DNA of 33,021 nucleotides from Gammaproteobacteria bacterium (lineage in GTDB: Bacteria; Pseudomonadota; Gammaproteobacteria; GCA-2400775). Positions 26,086 to 33,021 of this stretch are shown in pieces (positions within the stretch are counted from its first letter, which is position 1; every line of letters begins with the position of its first letter). Location of the stretch: contig JAESQP010000156.1 of the NCBI GenBank assembly GCA_016765075.1, positions 1 through 33,021 on the forward strand, in the 5' to 3' direction. Position numbers and translations under genes: made by a program. The notes under the pieces were generated by a model, which saw nothing but the letters and a program-made list of their open reading frames with translations, ran no database searches and was not told the origin of the DNA.

Positions 26086-26336
26086 AGAAAACTCCTGCTC
26101 TTAATTTACGAGAATTTTCTACTTTTGACTCCTGTTGTTTATTGGGGGGATTACATACAGGCTCAGATGATGGGCTTGAGCTGGAAACCCCTATGAGTTG
26201 CTGCTGAAAAATCACTAAGATGGCTTGGTTTATCTCAATAGATGCTTAACGGGGCTTTAATTGGCAATTAATTTGTGCTAGCTTAAAGCCATGAGCGTCA
26301 ACCCTACTAAGCCAATATTCACAGCACAGCTTCCTG

Positions 26337-26417
26337 CTGGCGCCGGGTTTTTGCTCGTTCTGTTCCGACTACTGCCGTAAGGCAGACGACTCTATCGCAT
26401 AACTGGCATCGCGCCAG
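26337..26417. repeat. Nested inverted repeats upstream of leuA
   Basis: CTGGCGC (26337-26343) and GCGCCAG (26411-26417) bracket an inner hairpin CTGCC GTAA GGCAG (26372-26385). A third hairpin CTGGC ATCGC GCCAG shares the right arm (26403-26417). The design recalls the two larger palindromic elements in the window, though sequence identity is weak. The gene-free stretch 26161-26514 otherwise presumably holds the leuA promoter; no clear leader peptide or consensus promoter is seen. Confidence 0.35.
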
Positions 26418-26514
26418 AAAAAATCACAGAAATACCTTCCCCACTTCTTTTTTGAATGCATTGGCTCGGTTACACTTGCTATATCGCTGAGCCGTAGTCG
26501 TTGGAGTTTGAATC

Positions 26515-28074
26515 ATGAGCAGTACAAGCAGTAAAGAAAAATTAATTATTTTTGATACGACCTTGCGTGATGGTGAGCAAAGCCCGGGCGCGTCGATGAC
26601 TAAAGATGAAAAGGTGCGTATCGCTAAAGCGCTGGAGCGTATGAAGGTCGATGTTATCGAGGCGGGTTTTCCTATGGCCAGCCAGGGTGACTTTGATGCG
26701 GTTAAAGCGGTGGCTGATGCGGTGAAAGACAGTACCGTGTGTGGTTTGACGCGTGCGTTGGATAAAGATATTGACCGTGCTGCTGAGGCCTTAAAAGGGG
26801 CGAAGTCGGCACGCATTCATACCTTTATCGCAACATCGCCGATTCACATGAAAGCGAAATTGCGTATGCAACCAGACGAGGTGGTGGAACATGCGGTTGC
26901 CGCGGTCAAACGGGCGCGACGTTACACAGACAATGTTGAGTTTTCACCTGAAGATGCGGGTCGTTCTGAGTTTGAGTTTCTCTGTCGTGTGCTTGAGGCC
27001 GTGATTGATGCCGGTGCCACCACAGTGAATATTCCTGATACAGTGGGTTATAGTGTGCCCCATCAATTTGGTGAAACGATGCGTCGTTTGATTGAAAATA
27101 TTCCTAACTCTGATAAGGCAGTATTTTCTGTGCATTGTCATAATGATTTAGGTTTGGCGGTGGCGAACTCACTATCTGCTGTAATGAATGGGGCGCGTCA
27201 GGTTGAGTGCACCATTAATGGTTTGGGTGAGCGTGCAGGCAATGCGGCGTTAGAAGAAATTGTTATGGCAATGCGTACGCGTGCAGATGTATTTCCGTGC
27301 GAGGTAAGTATTGATGCTACGCAGATCGTGTCGTGTAGTCGTTTGGTGTCGGGTATTACCGGTTTTGCCGTACAACCTAACAAGGCCATTGTCGGTGCTA
27401 ATGCCTTTGCGCACGAAGCAGGCATTCACCAGGATGGTGTGTTAAAACACCGTGAAACTTACGAAATCATGCGTGCTGAAGATGTTGGTTGGAGTGCAAA
27501 CCGGATGGTATTGGGTAAGCATTCGGGTCGTAATGCCTTTCGTGCGCGTTTAAGCGAATTGAATATTGATTTTGATTCTGAAGAAGAATTGAACATTGCG
27601 TTTGGCCGCTTTAAGGATTTGGCAGACAAGAAACATGATATCTATGATGATGACCTTCAGGCCTTGGTCACCGAGGCCAACCTTAAAACTGAAAACGAAC
27701 GTATTAAATTAGTTTCTGTTTGTGTCACGTCAGAGACGGGTGAAACACCCAATGCTCAGGTTGTGCTTGTCGTTGATGGTAAAGAAGAGCAAGCGACAGC
27801 ATCGGGAGCGGGTGCGGTTGATGCGGTGTTTAAAGCGATTGAGGCGTTGGTGGAAAGTGGCTCTGAGCTGCAATTGTATGCGGTCAATAATATTACAAGC
27901 GGTACCGACTCGCAGGGTGATGTCACGGTGCGTTTGGCCAAAAATGGTCGTATCGTTAATGGCCAGGGCGCGGATACGGATATTGTCATTGCCTCGGCAC
28001 GCGCTTATGTTCATGCGGCGAATAAGATTATGCAGCCGACTAACCGTGCTCATCCACAAAACTCGCCGGTATAA
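26515..28074 (+). CDS. leuA: 2-isopropylmalate synthase
   Basis: The 519-residue protein is a full-length LeuA. The TIM-barrel catalytic domain has [19 protein letters not shown] (metal-binding and catalytic Arg18-Asp19), then [18 protein letters not shown] with the metal-binding His pair, and [14 protein letters not shown]. The subdomains show [20 protein letters not shown]. The C-terminal leucine-binding regulatory domain has [20 protein letters not shown]. It condenses acetyl-CoA with 2-oxoisovalerate, the first step of leucine synthesis, and is fed back by leucine. GGAG lies 7 to 8 bases before the ATG. It is the expected last member of an ilv-psd-pssA-leuA series, here displaced 8 kb from pssA. 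Confidence 0.95.
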   Translation: MSSTSSKEKLIIFDTTLRDGEQSPGASMTKDEKVRIAKALERMKVDVIEAGFPMASQGDFDAVKAVADAVKDSTVCGLTRALDKDIDRAAEALKGAKSARIHTFIATSPIHMKAKLRMQPDEVVEHAVAAVKRARRYTDNVEFSPEDAGRSEFEFLCRVLEAVIDAGATTVNIPDTVGYSVPHQFGETMRRLIENIPNSDKAVFSVHCHNDLGLAVANSLSAVMNGARQVECTINGLGERAGNAALEEIVMAMRTRADVFPCEVSIDATQIVSCSRLVSGITGFAVQPNKAIVGANAFAHEAGIHQDGVLKHRETYEIMRAEDVGWSANRMVLGKHSGRNAFRARLSELNIDFDSEEELNIAFGRFKDLADKKHDIYDDDLQALVTEANLKTENERIKLVSVCVTSETGETPNAQVVLVVDGKEEQATASGAGAVDAVFKAIEALVESGSELQLYAVNNITSGTDSQGDVTVRLAKNGRIVNGQGADTDIVIASARAYVHAANKIMQPTNRAHPQNSPV

Positions 28075-28080
28075 AGTCTA

Positions 28081-28788
28081 ATGTCATCACGTCAAGCTGA
28101 GTATTTGAGTGCAATGGGTATTCAGCGTTGGCAGCTACGTGATGCTGAAAGTAATGTGCCTGCGGTTGCTAAAGCATTACAGGAAGCATCGGTTACTAAG
28201 GCGAATAGTGATCAGGAGGGTGAGTGGTGGTCTTTATCGGATGAGGTAGCAGTGTGCCGCCAGTGTGAGCTACATCAGAGTCGCACGCAGACGGTGTTTG
28301 GCGTTGGCAATCAACACGCCGATTGGTTGATTATTGGCGAGGCGCCGGGTGCCGATGAAGATCGTCAGGGCGAGCCTTTTGTTGGTCGAGCGGGTCAGTT
28401 GCTGACGCAAATGATTTTCGCATTAGGTTATGAGCGTGAGCAGGTCTATATTGCCAATATTCTGAAATGTCGACCGCCGAATAATCGTGATCCCTTGCCT
28501 GCTGAGGTGCACAGTTGCGAAGCTTATCTTAAGCGCCAGATCGCTTTGGTTGAGCCAAAAATAATTATTTCGGTAGGCCATGTTGCTGCACAAAACCTGC
28601 TAAAGACTGACACTAAAATCGACGCGATGCGTGGGCGTGTTTATCATTATGGTGAGCAAAAAACGCCAGTTATAGTCACTTATCACCCGGTATATTTATT
28701 ACGCTCCCCGCGCGAAAAAGCCAAGGTTTGGCAAGATTTACTGATGGCAAAGCAGGTTTTTCAACAAGCCAAAGCGGGCTTGGCCTAG
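28081..28788 (+). CDS. Uracil-DNA glycosylase, family 4 (iron-sulfur type)
   Basis: The 235-residue protein has a variable N-terminal 55 residues followed by a family 4 UDG fold. Motif A is IIGEAPGADEDRQGEPFVGR, with the catalytic region around E87. ILKCRPPNNRDPLP follows, and motif B is YHPVYLLRSPREKAKVW (H202). Four Cys that hold a 4Fe-4S cluster are C59, C62, C130 and C146. It removes uracil arising from cytosine deamination. It starts 6 bases after the leuA stop. E. coli uses family 1 Ung instead; this type is widespread in other bacteria. Confidence 0.9.
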   Translation: MSSRQAEYLSAMGIQRWQLRDAESNVPAVAKALQEASVTKANSDQEGEWWSLSDEVAVCRQCELHQSRTQTVFGVGNQHADWLIIGEAPGADEDRQGEPFVGRAGQLLTQMIFALGYEREQVYIANILKCRPPNNRDPLPAEVHSCEAYLKRQIALVEPKIIISVGHVAAQNLLKTDTKIDAMRGRVYHYGEQKTPVIVTYHPVYLLRSPREKAKVWQDLLMAKQVFQQAKAGLA

Positions 28789-28823
28789 TGATTTATTCAT
28801 CGTATTAAGTCATTATAAGCGTC

Positions 28824-29321
28824 ATGGCCTGTAAAAAAGATCAAATAGAAGCATCAATATCACGCACCTGTCTTATCCGTCCGATGCAACGGCAGGATGT
28901 GCCGGCTGTGTTAGCGATTGAGCAGCGCGCTTATGATTACCCTTGGACAAAAGGTATATTTAACGATTGTTTGCGCGTTGGCTATTATGGTTTTGTGGTT
29001 GAACGAGAAGAGGTTATTGTCGGTTATGCTTTGATGAATACCGTCTCGGATGAGGCGCATGTGCTAAATCTTTGCGTTGAGCTTGAGCTGCGCCGGCAAG
29101 GGATAGCTCGTATATTATTAGAATATATTATTGATCTCGCCAAGGAGCTTAAAGCCGTATCACTCTTTCTTGAGGTGCGTCAGTCCAACGTTGCTGCTCT
29201 AGCACTTTATCATGACTATGGCTTTGACGAGCTTGGTGTGCGTCGTAACTATTATCCGGCAGCGGTAGGGCGCGAAGATGCGATTATGCTTGTTAAACAG
29301 CTTGACTTGCAGCAGATGTAA
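28824..29321 (+). CDS. rimI: Ribosomal protein S18 alanine N-acetyltransferase RimI
   Basis: The 165-residue GNAT enzyme has the acetyl-CoA loop LELRRQGIARILLEYII. LNLCVE precedes it and FLEVRQSNVAALALYHDYGF follows, all typical of RimI. The C terminus YYPAAVGREDAIMLVKQL matches the RimI-specific pattern (RRNYYP..GREDAL.M). It acetylates the N-terminal Ala of S18. The first 15 residues are extra compared with E. coli, so a later start is possible. It lies 35 bases after the glycosylase gene, probably in one transcript. Confidence 0.9.
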   Translation: MACKKDQIEASISRTCLIRPMQRQDVPAVLAIEQRAYDYPWTKGIFNDCLRVGYYGFVVEREEVIVGYALMNTVSDEAHVLNLCVELELRRQGIARILLEYIIDLAKELKAVSLFLEVRQSNVAALALYHDYGFDELGVRRNYYPAAVGREDAIMLVKQLDLQQM

Positions 29322-29358
29322 AAATAGCCGTTGGTGGAAATAGCGGCGCTGGGAATCC

Positions 29359-29958
29359 TTAACGATTATGGTTAAGCTTGCTCCATAGATGTGCCAGCAG
29401 TAGCCAAAGCAGCCCTGCAATTGCCCCAAGTAAGTGCGCACGCGTGGCGACAGTAACGCTGTTTGCCAACCCCTCAATACGTTCTCCCAAAAGCTGTTGA
29501 ATAAAAATGTATAGGCTTAGTCCTGCGAGCGCGAGCGCATTGAATATTTTCTTGTGCTGATAATCGTTAATTGCTGATATATAAAATAGACCAATTAGCA
29601 CCCCAGAAAGCCCACCATACCATTTCAGTTCTTCGCTGAAGGTCAGTAGGCCGATGCTTACTGCAAGCATGATGAATACTAATGCGCCAAGCCAGTGCCA
29701 AGTTGAGAAATATTGGCTATAAAACTGTTGCAGCAGCATTAGCCCTGCTATGTTTAACAGCCAATGTGTCCATGACAGATGCGTGAGATGACCGCTTATC
29801 GCGCGCCATATTTCACCATTCATTACGCGTTCAAAATCTAAATACAATACATCTCTAATATCGCCAGGCAGTAGCATGATGAGGGCGGTGAGGAGTGCCA
29901 GCCAATATACATTTCTTCCTTTGCTAACTATCATGGAGTGTCTATCGTTCAGCGGCAT
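29359..29958 (-). CDS. rrtA: Rhombosortase (GlyGly-CTERM processing rhomboid protease)
   Basis: The 199-residue integral membrane protein has five to six hydrophobic segments. The rhomboid serine motif is YGGLSGVL (S118) and the catalytic His is H175 in ATRAHLLGAIAGLLW. HLTHLSWTHWLLNIAG supplies the conserved HxxxN of rhomboids. The small size and the RAHLxG form are those of rhombosortases, which cut proteins with a GlyGly-CTERM tail at the inner membrane, after which the substrate is modified and released by type II secretion. The divergent neighbour (30141-31784) carries exactly such a tail. The ATG at 29958 lacks a good ribosome site; M9 (29934) is possible. It ends facing rimI. Confidence 0.88.
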   Translation of the reverse strand: MPLNDRHSMIVSKGRNVYWLALLTALIMLLPGDIRDVLYLDFERVMNGEIWRAISGHLTHLSWTHWLLNIAGLMLLQQFYSQYFSTWHWLGALVFIMLAVSIGLLTFSEELKWYGGLSGVLIGLFYISAINDYQHKKIFNALALAGLSLYIFIQQLLGERIEGLANSVTVATRAHLLGAIAGLLWLLLAHLWSKLNHNR

Positions 29959-30055
29959 ATTTTTGTCATGTAGTTAAGGGTTGCTTGGGTAAGCCAATGA
30001 TTCATCACGGTTTGTTATTTTGCCAACTCACGCACATTGTTTCCTCTCATCACTT

Positions 30056-30084
30056 TTTAGAATAGAAGCTATAAAAAGTATAAT
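30056..30084 (+). promoter_or_regulatory. Promoter candidate for the secreted metallopeptidase gene
   Basis: TATAAT (30079-30084) is a perfect -10 box. TTTAGA (30056-30061), 17 bases upstream, matches the -35 consensus at four of six positions. An inverted repeat ACTTTTTA / TAAAAAGT (30052-30080) overlaps it and could be an operator. The start of transcription would be about 50 bases before the ATG. Confidence 0.5.
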
Positions 30085-30140
30085 ATCGGTCGCTAAGCAA
30101 ATACATGCCTGTGGAATTGGCACTAGAAATGAGTTGATGC

Positions 30141-31784
30141 ATGAAAAGAATTATACCGTTAGTTTTTTGTTTTTGGGTGACCTCAGCGTTGGCTGCCGCT
30201 GATTTGCCGATAACAGTTGCTGGTGATAGTTATATTGTTGCCTTGACAGAAAATAGCACTCTTTCGTATCGGGTCACAGAGCAGTTAGGTCAGGATGTAG
30301 GTGAGCACTATTATGGTGAGATAGATTCTGTGCCAGATAGTTGGGCGCGAGTATCCATAATTAGTGGGCAATGGCAAGGTATCGTGTCGGTTTACGGGGC
30401 GTTGTATGTCATTGACCAGCCTGTTGCGGAAAATTTGCAAGCAGCGCAGGCTGCGAGTATCGCTATGCCAGTGCAAGCCTTGGCAGATTTGGCTGACGAC
30501 ATGGGCAGTTGTGGGGTTGCAGGTCATGAAAGTGAGTTGGATACGTCATTGGTCTCGATTATGGAGGCAGGCGTCACCCAAGACGTTGCGTTTTCAGATT
30601 TTTGTGCTGCACAGGTCGATGGCCTGTGCATTCTACCTGAGATAGAATTTGCTTTTGATAGCGCTTTTCAGTCCTTGTATGGTGCCAGTGCTGCCGCCCA
30701 GGCGACCTCGTTGATTAATACCGCTGAGGGGTTCTATCGGCGTGACAGAGCAGAGATGGATGGTAATAACGGCATGAATATGGCTTTTGATGTCATTACT
30801 GTTGCGTTTCTATCCTCTGAAGTTTTTAGCACATCGACAGATGCGGGTATTTTTCTGAATGATATTGAGACAAAGAAAGCGAACGGCCAAATCTCATTTA
30901 TTACAAATAGTCAGGCGCTATTGCATGTAGTGACTGGGCGTGATTTTGATGGGTTAACAGCAGGTATAGCGAATGTTGATGTGCTATGTAATAGCAATGG
31001 CTTGGGTGTTGCTACAACCTCTGTAGTGGGTAGTATTCCACTCACTGCCGTGGTGATGGCGCATGAGCTTGGCCATAACCTTGGCTCGTTTCATGATGGC
31101 GAGACCGGTAGCGCCCCCCCTAATAGAGTTATTGCTGGCATGTGTGCTGATGGAAGCCATATCATGTCGTCATCTGTAAGCAGTGGTTTTACCGGTTTTT
31201 CCAGTTGTTCAGTAACGCAAATGGTTAATTCTGTTGAGGCCGTGTTATCACCAAACCAGTGTTTTAATTATCCTGCGGATATCGCTATCTCTAATCTAGT
31301 CAGCCCGACCAATGTCAATGTCGATGATGTCTTTAGCGCCTCGTACATGGTCTCGGTCATTGCCACAGGGTTTCAGGCCGTGGGACAAATTACGTTAACA
31401 GGTACATCTAATGTGGGTGCTCGGTTTACCAGCGTTACGGCGAATGGTAATGCATGTTCCATTGGTAGTAATGCTGGTTCCAGTTACAGTTGCACTGTAA
31501 ATAATCCGGGTGGCGGTGTTACGATAAATATCGATGGCACTATTACCGGTTTCAATGCTCAAGCCATCATCACGCACACAGCGTTAATCTCAACAGACGA
31601 CGTGACTGATGTGCTGATCAACGATAACAGTATTGCTCAAACTATGATTGTCGCAGGCACCATTACAGCGCCACCACTCCCTGCAGGAGCTGATTCAGAC
31701 GGTGACGGAGGCGGAGGCGGTAGTCTTGGTTGGCCGTTGCTATTGGGCTTGTTTGGATTGTTATTTCGTTGGCACTATTCTTGA
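30141..31784 (+). CDS. Secreted metzincin (M12-type) metallopeptidase with GlyGly-CTERM sorting tail
   Basis: The 547-residue protein has a signal peptide (MKRIIPLVFCFWVTSALAA). A propeptide-like region of about 150 residues follows. The peptidase domain has the zinc motif HELGHNLGSFHD (H308, E309, H312, H318) and the Met-turn in SHIMSSSVSSGFTGFSSCS. This is the reprolysin (adamalysin-like) pattern. A beta-rich region at about 380-510 (ADIAISNLVSPTNVNVDDVF ... CSIGSNAGSSYSCTVNN) resembles DUF11 repeats. The last 30 residues form a GlyGly-CTERM tail: DSDGDGGGGGSLG, a hydrophobic stretch WPLLLGLFGLLF and RWHYS. The rhombosortase gene is divergent 182 bases away, pointing to surface release by type II secretion. 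The substrates cannot be read from sequence. Confidence 0.88.
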   Translation: MKRIIPLVFCFWVTSALAAADLPITVAGDSYIVALTENSTLSYRVTEQLGQDVGEHYYGEIDSVPDSWARVSIISGQWQGIVSVYGALYVIDQPVAENLQAAQAASIAMPVQALADLADDMGSCGVAGHESELDTSLVSIMEAGVTQDVAFSDFCAAQVDGLCILPEIEFAFDSAFQSLYGASAAAQATSLINTAEGFYRRDRAEMDGNNGMNMAFDVITVAFLSSEVFSTSTDAGIFLNDIETKKANGQISFITNSQALLHVVTGRDFDGLTAGIANVDVLCNSNGLGVATTSVVGSIPLTAVVMAHELGHNLGSFHDGETGSAPPNRVIAGMCADGSHIMSSSVSSGFTGFSSCSVTQMVNSVEAVLSPNQCFNYPADIAISNLVSPTNVNVDDVFSASYMVSVIATGFQAVGQITLTGTSNVGARFTSVTANGNACSIGSNAGSSYSCTVNNPGGGVTINIDGTITGFNAQAIITHTALISTDDVTDVLINDNSIAQTMIVAGTITAPPLPAGADSDGDGGGGGSLGWPLLLGLFGLLFRWHYS

Positions 31785-31798
31785 GCGGTTTTCTATTT

Positions 31799-32257
31799 AT
31801 GTCTTATCGCATTATGGCGCTATTTTTTTCCGTGGTCTTAATAAGTTCATGCTCTGGCTTGGCCCAGCAGACGAATTCAGTGGCAGATGAGTACCAACAG
31901 AATTTTCAAATATGGCAGCAAACGGGTTGGAAGGACTATGACCTGATCTATCAGCGCCAATGTTTTTGTCTTGCCGAAGTGCTTAGAAAAATACGCGTAG
32001 AAGTACGCGATGGCAAGATTGCTAATGCAGTCTATGCCGATGATGGTAGTGCTATCGCAGCAGAGATTGATTACAGCCTAAAATCTGTCAGTGATTGGTT
32101 TGAATTGATTGCCGAGGCAATAGATCGTCCAGCCGAAGGCTTGCAAGTGAGTTACGATGAAATGCTGGGTTTTCCTAACTCAATATCGATCGACTACTAT
32201 CGGCGTATGGCCGATGATGAGGTGATGGTAGAAATTTTCGATGTAATAAGAAAGTGA
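31799..32257 (+). CDS. DUF6174-like lipoprotein
   Basis: The protein has about 152 residues from ATG 31799. A lipoprotein signal (MSYRIMALFFSVVLISSC) ends with a lipobox-like ISSC. The body reads WQQTGWKDYDLIYQRQCFC, then RKIRVEVRDGKIANAVYAD. DUF6174 proteins share a Y-x-Y...CxC...VxVxDGxV pattern, visible here with CFC. The function is unknown. It starts 14 bases after the metallopeptidase stop and is probably co-transcribed. The frame stays open upstream into the peptidase gene, but ATG 31799 gives a clean lipid signal; ATG 31814 is also possible. Confidence 0.75.
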   Translation: MSYRIMALFFSVVLISSCSGLAQQTNSVADEYQQNFQIWQQTGWKDYDLIYQRQCFCLAEVLRKIRVEVRDGKIANAVYADDGSAIAAEIDYSLKSVSDWFELIAEAIDRPAEGLQVSYDEMLGFPNSISIDYYRRMADDEVMVEIFDVIRK

Positions 32258-32274
32258 GGCTCTAAAAACCCACT

Positions 32275-32481
32275 TTAATAGTGAGGCGGCTTTTCATCAA
32301 CGATATTATTATTACTTTCTGTTGATTGCAGGCTTTGGTATCGCTGCGTTAGCAATTTCGCAAGGTCTTCTAACCTATCAATTTGTCTTTGTTGTTTTGT
32401 CACGACATCATTGAGTTGTTGTATCGTATCTTCTTGATAGGCAATACGTGTTTCGATATCAATTAAGCGATTTTCGTTCAT
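32275..32481 (-). CDS. slyX: SlyX family protein
   Basis: The 68-residue protein is a short coiled coil: RLIDIETRIAYQEDTIQQLN then DVVTKQQRQIDRLEDLAKLL. The C terminus DEKPPHY is the SlyX signature. The function is not established. It lies just after ettA on the same strand, 33 bases from it. Confidence 0.92.
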   Translation of the reverse strand: MNENRLIDIETRIAYQEDTIQQLNDVVTKQQRQIDRLEDLAKLLTQRYQSLQSTESNNNIVDEKPPHY

Positions 32482-32514
32482 CTGTTTGCTCCGCGCTGTA
32501 ATTTTTTGGCTGGT

Positions 32515-33021
32515 TTAATGAGTGAGCGGTTTGTACTTGATACGGCGTGGTTGTTCTGCCTTGCTGCCCAGGCGTCGTTTCTTGTCTGCTTCATAGTCGG
32601 CATAATTACCCGTAAACCACTCTACCTTGCTGTCCCCCTCAAAGGCGAGGATGTGTGTGGCAATACGATCAAGAAACCAGCGATCATGTGAGACCACTAG
32701 GGCGGTGCCGGCAAAATCCAGTAACGCCTCTTCCAATGCGCGCAGCGTTTCAATATCAAGGTCATTGGTCGGTTCATCGAGCAGGATGACATTGCCACCA
32801 CTGCGTAGTAATTTGGCCAGATGAACGCGGTTACGCTCGCCGCCGGATAATGTTCCGATACGTTTTTGTTGATCCTGGCCTTTAAAATTAAAGCGACCGA
32901 CATAAGCACGTGAAGGCATTTCAAATTTTCCGACCTGGATAATATCAGCGCCATCACTAATCTCTTCCCACACGGTTTTGTTGTCATCGAACTGATCACG
33001 TTTCTGCGTGACAGAAACAAG
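32515..33021 (-). CDS. ettA: Energy-dependent translational throttle protein EttA (ABC-F), C-terminal part
   Basis: The frame is open to the window end, so the gene starts outside. The visible 168 residues are the second ABC domain: [26 protein letters not shown], signature [15 protein letters not shown], Walker [22 protein letters not shown]-switch [15 protein letters not shown] and the tail [17 protein letters not shown]. The RIKYK ending and [12 protein letters not shown] are specific for EttA among ABC-F proteins. EttA binds the ribosomal E site and gates entry into elongation depending on ATP/ADP. Confidence 0.93.
   Translation of the reverse strand, partial: LVSVTQKRDQFDDNKTVWEEISDGADIIQVGKFEMPSRAYVGRFNFKGQDQQKRIGTLSGGERNRVHLAKLLRSGGNVILLDEPTNDLDIETLRALEEALLDFAGTALVVSHDRWFLDRIATHILAFEGDSKVEWFTGNYADYEADKKRRLGSKAEQPRRIKYKPLTH

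Larger units (their letters stand above)
25655..26160 (-). mobile_element. Remnant of an IS3-family insertion sequence
   Basis: The remnant, read on the minus strand, starts near 26155-26160 with a TGTAATCCCCCC-type end and AATAAACAACAGGAG leader. orfA (25810-26085) follows, then about 50 residues of orfB in the -1 frame up to 25655. The remaining three quarters of orfB, including the DDE catalytic part, is missing, and no matching right end is seen. The element is therefore dead. The boundary at the orfB side falls near the palindrome at 25602-25618. Confidence 0.7.

Noticed and set aside
31730-31798. Longer N terminus for the DUF6174 lipoprotein
   Set aside because: It would overlap the GlyGly-CTERM coding end in another frame and destroy the lipid signal peptide that begins at 31799.

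Overview
The window looks like chromosomal DNA from a gammaproteobacterium. The evidence is a bamD / rluD-pgeF divergent locus, divergent tesA / ybbA-ybbP, slyX next to ettA, the ydbH-ynbE-ydbL envelope operon, and an ilvB(I)-ilvH-ilvC / psd-like / pssA ... leuA series. Base composition is moderate and even, and nothing suggests a plasmid or prophage. The genus cannot be named from the sequence alone. The acetolactate synthase variant and the psd-like gene beside pssA recall sulfur-oxidising or methanotrophic lineages, but that is a guess.

Layout. 1-249: the 3' end of ssb. 317-2370: sucC-sucD. 2433-4821: a double-CDGSH iron-sulfur protein, glutamine-dependent NAD synthetase (5' end frameshifted) and the PII protein GlnB. 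4822-5323: no gene, but a GlnB terminator and a nested palindromic element. 5324-7453 (minus): bamD, then a second BamD-like lipoprotein carrying a C-terminal SPOR domain. 7684-9492 (plus): rluD and pgeF. 9484-9688: a second palindromic element wedged between convergent pgeF and tesA. 9680-10330 (minus): tesA, whose start codon overlaps that of divergent ybbA, followed by ybbP (to 13579). 13775-17094: ilvB(I), ilvH, ilvC. 17185-18663: a psd-like gene without its pyruvoyl serine, then pssA interrupted by a -1 frameshift. 18680-18743: a perfect 28-bp hairpin. 18784-22703: ydbH-ynbE-ydbL and a glycine-zipper lipoprotein. 22786-25379 (minus): lemA and an M48 peptidase. 25655-26160: a decayed IS3-type element. 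26515-29321: leuA, a family 4 uracil-DNA glycosylase, rimI. 29359-32257: a rhombosortase divergent from a secreted metzincin carrying a GlyGly-CTERM tail, then a DUF6174 lipoprotein. 32275-33021 (minus): slyX and the 3' part of ettA.

How the genes work together. Three themes run through the window: branched-chain amino acid synthesis (ilv genes, leuA), phospholipid synthesis and transport (psd-like, pssA, YdbH/YnbE/YdbL), and envelope assembly and surface protein sorting (BamD, BamD-SPOR, rhombosortase with a substrate). NadE beside GlnB couples glutamine use to nitrogen sensing.

The least ordinary part is a set of short palindromic elements. One lies against the bamD stop codon. One supplies the final codons and stops of both pgeF and tesA. 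A 46-bp core of the latter also lies in frame inside ybbP. Two genes (nadE, pssA) carry single-base apparent deletions. These could be assembly errors, but the pssA site is exactly a U_UUU_UUA slippery heptamer in the right frame.
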